Assembly: GCF_000155675.2 (NCBI RefSeq)
Contig: NC_020911.1
Span: 275,501 to 339,500, forward strand
DNA length: 64,000 bases
Direction: 5' to 3'
DNA from: Octadecabacter antarcticus 307
GTDB lineage: Bacteria; Pseudomonadota; Alphaproteobacteria; Rhodobacterales; Rhodobacteraceae
The position numbers and the translations under genes are program-made. Below the pieces are notes generated by a model. It saw only the letters and a list, made by a program, of their open reading frames with translations. It was not told where the DNA came from and made no database searches. Of the stretch, positions 56,297 through 63,666 are shown piece after piece (position 1 is the stretch's first letter; every line of letters begins with the position of its first letter).

Positions 56297-56830
56297 ATGG
56301 CAAAACGGTGGTATTCTGTCAGTGTCCTTTCGAACTTCGAAAAGAAGATCGCAGAGACCATTCGCGCCTCCGTTGAGGAGCACGGTCTGGAAGAACAGAT
56401 CGGCGAAGTTCTGGTTCCGACCGAGGAAGTGATTGAAGTCCGTCGCGGCAAGAAGGTTACAGCTGAACGTCGCTTTATGCCCGGCTATGTACTGGTTCAC
56501 ATGGAAATGTCGGACGATGGCTATCACCTCATCAACTCCATTAACCGCGTCACTGGTTTTCTGGGACCGCAGGGTCGCCCGATGCCGATGCGCGACGCTG
56601 AAGTGCAGCAAATTCTTGGCCGCGTCGAAGAAGGCCAAGATGCTCCGCGCACGCTTATCAACTTTGAGATTGGTGAGAAGGTCAAGGTCAGCGAAGGTCC
56701 GTTTGAGGATTTTGATGGCATGGTCGAGGAAGTGGACGAAGACAATCAGCGCCTGAAGGTGACTGTGTCGATCTTTGGCCGCGCCACACCGGTCGAACTG
56801 GAATTCACTCAGGTCTCTAAGCAGGGCTGA
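56297..56830 (+). CDS. nusG: Transcription termination/antitermination factor NusG
   Basis: 177 residues from the ATG at 56297, preceded by AAGGTGG; the earlier in-frame ATG at 56264 is not used. NGN domain opens MAKRWYSVSVLSNFEKKIAETI and has FMPGYVLVHMEMSDDGYHLINSINRVTGFLG; the KOW domain ends the protein (FEIGEKVKVSEGPFEDFDGMVEEVDEDNQRLKVTVSIFGRATPVELEF). Links RNA polymerase with Rho or the ribosome. Confidence 0.96.
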   Translation: MAKRWYSVSVLSNFEKKIAETIRASVEEHGLEEQIGEVLVPTEEVIEVRRGKKVTAERRFMPGYVLVHMEMSDDGYHLINSINRVTGFLGPQGRPMPMRDAEVQQILGRVEEGQDAPRTLINFEIGEKVKVSEGPFEDFDGMVEEVDEDNQRLKVTVSIFGRATPVELEFTQVSKQG

Positions 56831-56888
56831 GTGCGTCAGAGGTGGGAGGTTGCGGATCGTGAGATGCGCACCGAACCACCGCAAGCCG

Positions 56889-56918
56889 ACCCTACGGGGT
56901 CATTGTAGGGTGGGTTTT
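56889..56918 (+). terminator. Hairpin in the nusG-rplK spacer
   Basis: CCCTAC and GTAGGG pair around a nine-base loop, followed by TGGGTTTTG. It may be a weak terminator or attenuator ahead of rplK, 29 bases before that start. Confidence 0.45.
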
Positions 56919-56946
56919 GAACCCATCGCTGAAAAGGAGAAGCCTA

Positions 56947-57372
56947 ATGGCTAAGAAAGTCGCTGGCACTATGAAGCTGCAAGTTGCAGCTGGTAAAGCC
57001 AACCCATCCCCGCCCGTAGGTCCCGCATTGGGCCAACGTGGTATCAACATCATGGAATTCTGTAAGGCGTTTAACGCCAAGACTGCAGACCTTGAGCCCG
57101 GTGCGCCGTGCCCAACTGTGATTACGTACTACCAAGACAAATCCTTCTCGATGGAAATCAAGACGCCACCTGCATCGTATTTCCTCAAGAAGGCCGCCAA
57201 GGTTAAATCTGGCGCCAAAACTCCGTCACGTGAGACGGTCGGCACTGTGACCACCAAGCAGGTTCGTGAGATTGCAGAGGCCAAAATGAAGGACCTCAAT
57301 GCAAACGACATCGAAGGCGCAATGAAAATCATTCTGGGCTCTGCTCGGTCTATGGGCATCGAGGTTAAGTAA
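56947..57372 (+). CDS. rplK: 50S ribosomal protein L11
   Basis: 141 residues from the ATG at 56947 (AAGGAGAAG upstream). Typical L11 sequence: [37 protein letters not shown], then [31 protein letters not shown] and [21 protein letters not shown]11 organises the GTPase centre with L10/L12 and is needed for Rel activation. rplA follows after one base. Confidence 0.97.
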   Translation: MAKKVAGTMKLQVAAGKANPSPPVGPALGQRGINIMEFCKAFNAKTADLEPGAPCPTVITYYQDKSFSMEIKTPPASYFLKKAAKVKSGAKTPSRETVGTVTTKQVREIAEAKMKDLNANDIEGAMKIILGSARSMGIEVK

Positions 57373-57373
57373 G

Positions 57374-58072
57374 ATGGCAAAGCACGGAAAACGCACAACC
57401 GCCGCACGCGAAGCTTTCGCTGGCAAAGCACTTCTCAAAGTGGCCGAGGCTGTGGCCCTCGTCAAAGATAATGCAAAAGCGAAATTCGATGAGACCATCG
57501 AAATCGCAGTTGTTCTTGGTGTTGACCCACGTCACGCAGACCAGATGGTTCGTGGTAAAATTGCGCTGCCGAACGGCACGGGTAAGACCATGCGCGTCGC
57601 TGTGTTCGCACGTGGCGATAAGGCCGACGAAGCAACGGCAGCTGGTGCTGACATCGTCGGCGCAGAGGACCTGATGGAAATCGTGCAAAGTGGTAAGATC
57701 GATTTCGATCGCTGCATCGCCACACCTGACATGATGCCAATCGTTGGTCGGCTCGGTAAGGTTCTTGGCCCACGTAACCTGATGCCAAACCCTAAAGTCG
57801 GCACTGTCACGATGGACGTCAAAGCGGCTGTCGAAGCGGCCAAAGGTGGCGAAGTTCAGTTCAAGGCCGAAAAAGCCGGTGTTGTTCACGCAGGTCTTGG
57901 CAAAGCGTCTTTCAGCGCTGCGAAGTTGGAAGAAAACGTTCTGGCATTCGTCGGTGCGGTCCAGAAGGCTAAGCCTGCTGGCGCAAAAGGCACCTACATG
58001 AAGAAGATTTCACTGACGTCTTCTATGGGCCCAAGCGTTACGCTGAACATCGACAACGCGACTGGTAACTAA
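57374..58072 (+). CDS. rplA: 50S ribosomal protein L1
   Basis: 232 residues. Motifs: [68 protein letters not shown] and [47 protein letters not shown]. Complete and normal. In nearly all relatives rplJ follows directly, then rplL, rpoB and rpoC. Here instead a terminator and IS relics follow. Confidence 0.97.
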   Translation: MAKHGKRTTAAREAFAGKALLKVAEAVALVKDNAKAKFDETIEIAVVLGVDPRHADQMVRGKIALPNGTGKTMRVAVFARGDKADEATAAGADIVGAEDLMEIVQSGKIDFDRCIATPDMMPIVGRLGKVLGPRNLMPNPKVGTVTMDVKAAVEAAKGGEVQFKAEKAGVVHAGLGKASFSAAKLEENVLAFVGAVQKAKPAGAKGTYMKKISLTSSMGPSVTLNIDNATGN

Positions 58073-58158
58073 GGCGACAACCGCGCAAGCAGTTTCGTGT
58101 AGCGGTGGAAAGAGATTGCAAAGCAATTGTGGCTCTGCAATCAGGTCAAAATAGTTGG

Positions 58159-58186
58159 AGGCGTCCCGCAGGGGGCGCCTTTTGCT
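58159..58186 (+). terminator. Terminator after rplA
   Basis: AGGCGTCCC and GGGGGCGCCT around GCA, then TTTTGCTTT. A strong rho-independent terminator, closing the secE-rplA transcript before the IS cluster. Confidence 0.8.
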
Positions 58187-58199
58187 TTAGTGTATGCCG

Positions 58200-58794
58200 T
58201 GAATGGCTGCACTGCAGAGGGGATGGATGGCTCCTGCGCCCATCGGCGTCGTAATGCGCCATACTGCAGTTGTCAGAAACTGCTCAGCGGAGGAGCAACC
58301 CGATGCAAGTTACGACAGTAGGTCTAGATTTGACCAAGAACATTTTCCAAGTTCATCGTGTCACTGATGACGGCGATGGCGTTTTCAATCGCGAACTATG
58401 GCGTGCGCAATTACTGAAGTTTTTTGAATGCCTTGAACCTTGCTTCGTCAGAATTGAAGCATGCGGCACGAGCCGTCATTGGGCGCGTGAACTGTTCAAA
58501 TCGGCCATGACGTAAAACTGACCCCACCCATTTATGTGAAGCCCTACATCAAACGCGGTAAATCTGATGCGGCTGATGCAGAGGCCATTTGTGAGGCTGT
58601 AACACGGCCAACGATGCGATTTGTCGAGACCAAGACGCCAGATCAGCAAGCAATTCTGGCATAGCACCGAACAGGGGACATTGTAGTCCGACAGCACACG
58701 CAAACCGTCAATATGCTGCGCGCGCAATTGGCCGAATTTGGCATCGTGCTCCCGCAAGGTATCGGCCACGCCACTAAGTTTGCAAAGCGCCTGC
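58200..58794 (+). mobile_element. IS110-family element 1, truncated and frameshifted
   Basis: From the ATG at 58303: QVTTVGLDLTKNIFQVHRVTDDG (first DEDD Asp), LKFFECLEPCFVRIEACGTSRHWARELFKS, a frameshift near 58505, then HDVKLTPPIYVKPYIKRGKSDAADAEAICEAVTRPTMRFVETKTPDQQAIL, a TAG near 58662, and QTVNMLRAQLAEFGIVLPQGIGHATKFAKRLL, ending at hairpin J. The C-terminal half is gone. The 100 bases before the ATG, from about 58200, are the non-coding left end, where IS110 elements are known to encode their bridge RNA. Confidence 0.8.
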
Positions 58795-58831
58795 TGTCAC
58801 CCGGCAGTGCATGTTTACATGCATGAGAGGG
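58795..58831 (+). repeat. Hairpin element J at the IS110-1 truncation point
   Basis: Plus strand: CCC, GGCA, inner stem GTGCATGT/ACATGCAT with loop TT, GAGA, GGG. The IS110 frame stops matching its family precisely here. Confidence 0.82.
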
Positions 58832-58853
58832 CACAAAAGGGTTTATCCCACTG

Positions 58854-58887
58854 GCCTAAGGGTGATTGTATGCAATCACCGTTAGGC
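58854..58887 (+). repeat. Related hairpin F, fully paired
   Basis: GCCTAA, G, GGTGATTG, loop TATG, CAATCACC, G, TTAGGC: a six-base outer and eight-base inner stem separated by a single G/G mismatch. Same outer-break-inner plan as the GGCA/GAGA family but without that loop. GCCTAA also borders hairpin D. Confidence 0.65.
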
Positions 58888-58918
58888 GGATTTACTGCGC
58901 GTTGGAATTGAACTTGCG

Positions 58919-58957
58919 CCCTCTCGTGGTTTGAAGGCAAACCACTGCCGGGTAACA
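58919..58957 (-). repeat. Hairpin element E upstream of IS3-1
   Basis: Minus strand: TGTTACCCGGCA, inner stem GTGGTTTG/CAAACCAC around CCTT, then GAGAGGG. Inner stem perfectly paired. IS3 transposase sequence starts immediately beyond it. Confidence 0.85.
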
Positions 58958-59040
58958 GATCAAGCCCTGAAAGCGATTGAAGCGGGACAAGCCCGACGCG
59001 CTGGCGGTGCCAGAAGCGCCAAACATGACGTGGTCGATCG

Positions 59041-59083
59041 CTGCCCGGCAGTTGATTGCTTTGCAATCGCCTGTCGGGCAATG
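59041..59083 (+). repeat. Hairpin element G, perfect-palindrome variant
   Basis: TGCCCGGCAG at the left faces CTGTCGGGCA at the right, pairing over ten positions with one G-T. The inner stem is GATTGC/GCAATC around TTT. The GGCA arm is kept, but the GAGA arm is replaced by its paired complement. It removes the first catalytic Asp region of the IS3 orfB. Confidence 0.75.
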
Positions 59084-59236
59084 GATGGTCGGGCGTTCCG
59101 GCTATTGAACGTACTGGATGACTTTAACCGTGAAGGGCTAGGCATCGTGGTCGACTTCCCCTGACCCGCCGAACGGGTCATTCGCAGCCTTAATAGGATC
59201 ATTGAATGGCGTGGGAAACCAGAAACCATTCGGGTT

Positions 59237-59277
59237 CCTTCTCGGGATCGTGCTTCGTATAACCCAGCCAGGCAATG
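59237..59277 (-). repeat. Hairpin element L in IS3-1, at the catalytic Asp codon
   Basis: Minus strand: CATTGCCTGGCTGGG, irregular inner stem, CCCGAGAAGG. Internal loop GGCT facing GAGA, outer pair CCT/AGG where other copies have CCC/GGG. It separates IRV from the Asp of DNGPE. The inner stem is degenerate, so this is an older or altered copy. Confidence 0.65.
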
Positions 59278-59290
59278 GATAACGTCCTAT

Positions 59291-59544
59291 GCGCGGAATG
59301 ATTAGCTGAATTGGCGTCAGGTTATTGTCGCATCGAGGCGTCTCGACACGTTAGAAGCATTGCTCAGTTTGGCATTTTGGTCAACGAACTGTCTCTCCCA
59401 TAACAAACACAGAGTACGCTTTTGCGGCTCTCACCGTCCTTAAGACGAGATCTTTGGGTCGTTGAGCAGAAGGCCTAAACATTATCTACGAGGTCAGTTG
59501 TCTGCCTCCACGGCCCTTACAGAGAAAGGTCCTACTGCTGTCGA
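59291..59544. other. Unassigned stretch inside the IS cluster
   Basis: About 250 bases between the IS3-1 relic and IS110-2. Stops occur in all frames and I recognise no family; it is probably the decayed tail of IS3-1 plus other IS debris. Confidence 0.4.
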
Positions 59545-60806
59545 TCACCCCTCAAAGAAGGGGCGATATGGTTCGCCGTGCTTGATGATCCCATGAACGG
59601 TTCGGGCCATCTTCGCTGCGATTGCGGTGTACGCCTTTCGGCGCAAATGGGTGTTGTGACGGTCTTTGGCGATGTAGCGCTCGAACTTGTCGCGGAAGCT
59701 GTTGGTGCGCTGCAGAATAGCAACCTGTCCAGCCATCCAAAGCGTTCGACGAAGCCGAGCATTGCCATATTTTGACAGTTTGGTTTGCCCTCTGAATGTA
59801 CCTGATTGCATAGTCGCAAGGTCCATTCCACAGAACTTCAAAAACTGCCGGTGATGACGAAAGCGCCGTACATCCCCAGCTTCTGCCAAAATTGTCAAAG
59901 CATTGCGTATTCCGGGGCAATCCGGCCACCCATACCGATTTGATCCGGCCGGGGGTTCCGGGGCATCCGGCCACCCCCCTTTGACCTGATTTAGTGTGCT
60001 GCGAGGCGATCTGTAGCAGGGCTACTCTGACGTTCCTTTTGAACATGCTTATCGCGTCGGAATCTGCGGCAACCGGCAGTCCGACTGATACTTTGGCAGT
60101 CTCGTAGATATCTGAAAGTAAACGCTCTTTTGCAACCTTGAGGCCCACCACATCCCAAGCGTCAGCGATGAATGCCTCCTTGCTCATGGCTGAGATCAAG
60201 TGTGGTGACGGATAACGTTCAAGGAAAGCAAAGAACCAGTCACTGCGAGAACTGCGAGAACTGCGATGGAAACGATCAGCTTCAGGAAAATACAGCGGCA
60301 GATAATGGGTTAAAACTCGGTGCCACAACTCGGTGCCACAACTCGGTCTTCGACTTGGATACGATGTCATGCGTTTTGGAAAGCTCTTGGATGTCGTTAG
60401 TGCCACGCACGAGGGGGTCATGATAAAACTGCTCGTTCCCGATCTCCATCATGTGAAGAATGACCTGGGCATCCTTAGGGTCGTTTTTGTCCCAACTGTT
60501 GTGCAAGGCCTCTCGCGTTCTGGCCAGGGCCACAGATGACACCAACTTCAACTCAAAACCTGCTGCGGCAAGATGATAAGCCAAGGCACGGTGATAATTA
60601 CCCGTTGCTTCAAAAGCTACACGGACAGGGCGGCCGTAGCAGGCAAGCGATGTGATTAGACGATTGAAGTCGTCTAGCTGGTTCAGAACAGTCAAACGAC
60701 GGCGGCGCTTCTTGTCCGCAATAGCAATGAGACCTTCGTCGCGGGCCTTCGAGATATCGATGGCCACCAAAACGGGCGCAGTTTGTGTAATAATGATATC
60801 GGTCAT
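59545..60806 (-). mobile_element. IS110-family element 2, interrupted
   Basis: Minus-strand transposase from the ATG at 60806: MTDIIITQTAPVLVAIDISKARDEGL, VRVAFEATGNYHRALAYHLAAAGFELKLVSSVALARTREALHNSWDKNDPKDAQVIL (DEDD part), to KSKTELWHRV. A 13-base duplication (CTCGGTGCCACAA twice, near 60315-60345) shifts the frame, and the sequence continues LTHYLPLYFPEADRFHRSS to FKRNVRVALLQIASQ. Foreign repeats (59910-59976) intervene, then MTILAEAGDVRRFRHHRQFLKFCGMDLATMQSGTFRGQTKLSKYGNARLRRTLW, the transposase_20 end with its Ser region. A different element from IS110-1. Confidence 0.82.
59910..59976 (+). repeat. Paired direct repeats resembling an IS end, inside IS110-2
   Basis: TTCCGGGGCAATCCGGCCACCC at 59910 and TTCCGGGGCATCCGGCCACCC at 59956, with the inverse GATCCGGCCGGGGG between. 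Multiple terminal repeats of about 20 bases are typical of IS21-type ends, so this may be the scar of a deleted element. It interrupts the IS110-2 transposase between its two domains. Confidence 0.55.
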
Positions 60807-60862
60807 AGTTGGTCTCCTTTGCGGTGTGGTTTGTACAAAACCACCGTAGGGACCTGAGGCAC

Positions 60863-60912
60863 GGCTATGACCACCTGCTGCGTTATTTGGGGCTGCGCAG
60901 GCAGTCATAGCC
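60863..60912 (-). repeat. Large hairpin in the non-coding left end of IS110-2
   Basis: Arms GGCTATGA (60863-60870) and TCATAGCC (60905-60912), with further CTGCG/CGCAG pairing inside. It lies about 55 bases upstream of the transposase start, where IS110 elements are known to encode a bridge RNA. It may be part of such an RNA or the IS boundary. Confidence 0.5.
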
Positions 60913-60934
60913 TTAAATTAGCGATATTCCGAAG

Positions 60935-61271
60935 GTGTTACGGCACAGAATTCACCAGCATGGCGATCCTCAAATGGGTTCAAAATACGGGCATCGATTG
61001 GCATTATATCGCGTCCCGCCGCCCGGCAGTGGTTTGCTTGCAAACCATGAGAGGGGGCAAGCCCCAGCAGAACGGGTTCATCGAAAGCTTCAACGGTAAA
61101 CTAAGAGATGAATGCCTCAATGAAACGCTGTTTGCTACATTGGGCGACGCCCGCAAAACGCGTGAAGAATGGCAGGACGACTACAACTGGCGCAGACCAC
61201 ATTCAGCTCTGGGGAACCTGACGCCAATGGAATTTTTAGAGAGAAGGATCATCGACAAGATGGCCGCTTAA
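60935..61271 (+). mobile_element. IS3-family element 2 fragment (orfB C-terminal part)
   Basis: [24 protein letters not shown], then hairpin H, then [62 protein letters not shown]. The catalytic Glu is in GFIESFNG. The 5' part, including the first two catalytic residues, is missing next to the IS110-2 end. A different IS3 subgroup from IS3-1. Ends at TAA 61269-61271, overlapping the DUF3489 relic on the other strand. Confidence 0.82.
61017..61055 (+). repeat. Hairpin element H in IS3-2
   Basis: Thirty-nine bases between HYIA(S/P) and GKPQQN. Plus strand: CCC, GGCA, inner stem GTGGTTTGC/GCAAACCAT around TT, GAGA, GGG. Its inner stem is close to that of E, the others differ. Confidence 0.87.
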
Positions 61272-61732
61272 GGTCAAAGATTTAGCACCAAGGACTCCGC
61301 GCAAAGCTGGAGGGAAATTGGGGCACAGGTCAATCCGATAGACCCTCCCTCTGCCTTCTTCCTTCGCAGAAGTCACAACCAAACCCAGCTTCTTGCCCAA
61401 TGCGCCCGACATCGCCCCCCTTGCGGTGTGTGCCATCCAGCCAGTTGCCACGACGATTTCCTCCATGGTGGCGCCGCTGGGTGCCTGAAGCAGGCCGATC
61501 AGCATCGCCTGTTTAGTCCCGGCTCGCGGGGTTGGAGGCTTGGGCACGGGTTCCTCGGCTGCATGTTTGCGTATGGCAGCCACGGTTTTGACCACCACCG
61601 GCTCGATTCCTATCGCCAACAGGCCAGCGTCAGTGACCACCAGTGTGGTGCCGAGACCGTCACCGATTTTGCGCCAAATTGGCTCGCCCCGGCGCAGAGG
61701 AGGATGGTCTGGGTTTCGGTGAGTTTGGTCAT
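61236..61732 (-). pseudogene. DUF3489 family protein, probably deleted internally
   Basis: From a minus-strand ATG at 61732: MTKLTETQTILLCAGASQFGA, the DUF3489 start. In another frame DGLGTTLVVTDAGLLAIGIEPVVVKTVAAIRKHAAEE, KQAMLIGLLQAPSGATMEEIVVATGWMAHTARGAMSGALGKKLGLVVTSAKEEGRGRVYRI follows, the family core. About 25-30 residues and a frame are lost between them. The 30 residues after VYRI (DLCPNFPPALRGVL onward) run into the IS3-2 end and are not family-like. A continuous frame from an upstream ATG (61751) exists, so a truncated product is possible. Confidence 0.65.
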
Positions 61733-61920
61733 TTATGGCCTCTGAATTCAAGGCGCGCGGAATGCGACGCCCCCTACGAAGCCAAGCCCCGCCAGCGCTG
61801 GGTTAGTCCCAAACCGGTCCACATCATTCGGCGTGCTTAACCGTAGACCTTGCCGCTGTCAGCCCATGCTTGTCGGATCATGCTTGTCTGTCGCAGATTT
61901 TCATGCGCCCGCAGGCTGTC

Positions 61921-62811
61921 CTAAACCAAGTCTTCCTCAGATTCAGCGAATTGATGGGCTGCCTTCATTCGCGGCCCCATGAACTCCATGAATGCTCGAA
62001 TCCTCGCCGTGTGACGCAGCTCTGGGTGAGTGAGAATCCAGAGGGGGATATCCAACTCCGGTCGCCAAGGGCCGATTCGTTTCAAGGCAGGGTTGAGGGC
62101 TGCCGTCGCTAAAGGCAAGAAGCCTGCGCAACTGCCACTCTCCACCATCTCAGTGAAGACGGCACCGTTGTCCACGTTGATTACCCTGCCTCTACCCACT
62201 GCGACCTGTTCTAGCCAGGGGCTCCACATGGGACGGTCGCCTTGTTGAGCCCAATGCACCCAGGGCCAAGCCACCATCGGAGTTCCGGCGTCGATTTTTT
62301 CGATCAGCTCCGGCATGGCGAATGGAGCAAAGCGCATTATTGCTACTTGGCGACCGACCAGATGTTCCGGTGGCTTCTTGGTAGCTCGTATGGCTACGTC
62401 GGCTTCACGCTTGGAGAGATTGTGCAAGTTGAGTTCAGCTGCAATCTCCAGCTCCACGGCTGGGTGACGGTCGGCGAACTCAGCCAAGTCCTTGCAGTGG
62501 GCCATTGCAATAGTGTCGACGGTTGCGATCCGCAGTTGCCCACTCAGCCGGGCGTCTTTTCCCAGAAGTTTCCGGTCAAGCGCGATTACCTCGATCTCCA
62601 TACGCTCGGCTACCCGCATCAGCTCTTCACCGGCCGCCGTCAACACCTGCTCCCTGGGATGATGGTCGAAGAGTTGGGTCCCCAGGCTGTCCTCAAACTG
62701 CTTCACCCTGCGGGCCACGGATGTGTAGTGAACCCCCAAAGACGCCGCCGCCCCGACCAGAGTTCCGGCACGGCCAAGGGCAAGAACATATCGTAGGTCA
62801 TCCCAGTTCAT
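61921..62811 (-). CDS. LysR-family transcriptional regulator
   Basis: 296 residues from the ATG at 62811. N-terminal winged helix: MNWDDLRYVLALGRAGTLVGAAASLGVHYTSVARRVKQFEDSLGTQLFDHHPREQVLTAAGEELM. The effector domain follows (SGQLRIATVDTIAMAHCKDLAEF, RHPAVELEIAAE). It is divergent from the SRPBCC gene at 62935 across 123 bases and is likely to control it. The effector is unknown. Confidence 0.9.
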   Translation of the reverse strand: MNWDDLRYVLALGRAGTLVGAAASLGVHYTSVARRVKQFEDSLGTQLFDHHPREQVLTAAGEELMRVAERMEIEVIALDRKLLGKDARLSGQLRIATVDTIAMAHCKDLAEFADRHPAVELEIAAELNLHNLSKREADVAIRATKKPPEHLVGRQVAIMRFAPFAMPELIEKIDAGTPMVAWPWVHWAQQGDRPMWSPWLEQVAVGRGRVINVDNGAVFTEMVESGSCAGFLPLATAALNPALKRIGPWRPELDIPLWILTHPELRHTARIRAFMEFMGPRMKAAHQFAESEEDLV

Positions 62812-62934
62812 ACATGCATTGTTGCACATTTCGTGTGTCAATACACTCGTTTTATTTGCACCAACGCATGCCTAAGTCTTGTTCTATCGGGGCGGCGAAC
62901 ATTTCAACCACCGCCCCCAAATAGGAGAACAGTT
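62812..62934. promoter_or_regulatory. Divergent LysR/SRPBCC promoter region
   Basis: Contains the dyad GTGTGTCAATACAC (about 62833-62846), arms GTGT and ACAC, and the T-N11-A type spacing expected of a LysR site. The SRPBCC gene has AGGAGAA just before its ATG. Confidence 0.45.
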
Positions 62935-63435
62935 ATGACTAAGCTCACTTTATCTCGCACAATTCAGGCCCCTGCAGACCGTGTCTGGGACATCCTCGCC
63001 GACTTCGGCGGTGTGCACAACTTTCATCCGATGGTCGATACTTCCCCAATCACCAATGGTCAGGACACTGGCCTCGGCGCGGAGCGTTGCTGTGAACTTT
63101 ACAACGGAACAAAGGTCAATGAAGTGATCACGTCGTTCGACCCGGGACGTCGCAACATCGGGATTACTGTCAACCAGCCTGATCCCCCGATCACCGCCAT
63201 GACGGGAGAGTTCACCGTCACCCCCCTAGGCGACAGCGGCTGTGAAGTCCTAGCCATCATGGAGTACGGCCTCATAGACGGCGCGCTCGGGAAGGAACAA
63301 ATTGATGGTCTGCGAGGCATGATGGAGGGCGCTGTTGAAAGCGTACTCAAAGGCCTCGACGACCACGCGGTCACCGGAGCAATCATCGGAAACGGTGGGA
63401 TGCACCAGAGTTCACCGGCCGGCGCAACAGCCTGA
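62935..63435 (+). CDS. SRPBCC-family (START-like) protein
   Basis: 166 residues from the ATG at 62935. The fold's pattern is LTLSRTIQAPADRVWDILADFGGVHNFHPMVDTSPITNGQDTGLGAERCCELYNGTKVNEVITSFDPGRRNIGITV: a first strand, the A-xxVW-I helix, and the early sheet of a polyketide-cyclase/START-like ligand-binding domain. The C-terminus (DHAVTGAIIGNGGMHQSSPAG) is polar. Ligand unknown. It has a related gene 230 bases downstream. Confidence 0.82.
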   Translation: MTKLTLSRTIQAPADRVWDILADFGGVHNFHPMVDTSPITNGQDTGLGAERCCELYNGTKVNEVITSFDPGRRNIGITVNQPDPPITAMTGEFTVTPLGDSGCEVLAIMEYGLIDGALGKEQIDGLRGMMEGAVESVLKGLDDHAVTGAIIGNGGMHQSSPAGATA

Positions 63436-63631
63436 CATCAAAGGCGCTCAGCGCAGCAATGAACCGGGACCTGGCTTGCTGCCCATCAAGAAGACACCTG
63501 TTGCTGGAGCAAACATGACTGTTCGTCTTTCTTTTGGTGGACGGCTAAATCCATCGGATAGCGACTGCAAACTCATTGTGGAGACAATTGTCACTCTGAT
63601 AATTCCTTCACAATGAAAAGGGTTCTAAATT

Positions 63632-63645
63632 AACGAACTATCGTT
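63632..63645. promoter_or_regulatory. Palindrome upstream of the second SRPBCC gene
   Basis: AACGA-ACTA-TCGTT, a perfect five-base dyad 21 bases ahead of the ATG at 63667 and close to its ribosome site AAAGGAAAAAG. A TetR- or MarR-like operator is possible; no such regulator is visible nearby. The rest of the 63436-63666 spacer shows nothing else. Confidence 0.45.
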
Positions 63646-63666
63646 CTCTAACAAAAGGAAAAAGCA

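Larger units (their letters stand above)
58958..59290 (+). mobile_element. IS3-family element 1 fragment (orfB, integrase core)
   Basis: Reads [24 protein letters not shown], hairpin G in place of the WSMDF catalytic Asp region, [25 protein letters not shown], a stop, PAERVIRSLNRIIEWRGKPETIRV, hairpin L, then D-N of the expected VDNGPEY. This is the core of an IS407-group IS3 transposase. Beyond about 59290 family similarity is lost. Confidence 0.75.

Noticed and set aside
48707..61055. Translational bypass elements (as in T4 gene 60 or yeast mitochondrial byp) to explain hairpins in reading frames
   Set aside because: Copies occur in both orientations relative to the host gene, the take-off and landing codons do not match, and the hosts carry other frameshifts and stops.
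48707..61055. Integron attC sites or a CRISPR array
   Set aside because: No RYYYAAC/GTTRRRY boxes, no integrase, no regular repeat-spacer order; the copies lie far apart within different genes.
48707..61055. 5S rRNA fragments, because GGCAGT...ATGAGAG recalls the loop E strands
   Set aside because: Similarity is limited to a few bases; flanking 5S helices are absent and inner stems differ between copies.
63514..63616. Short frame MTVRLSFGGRLNPSDSD between the SRPBCC genes
   Set aside because: 33 codons with no family, no convincing start signal; left as spacer.
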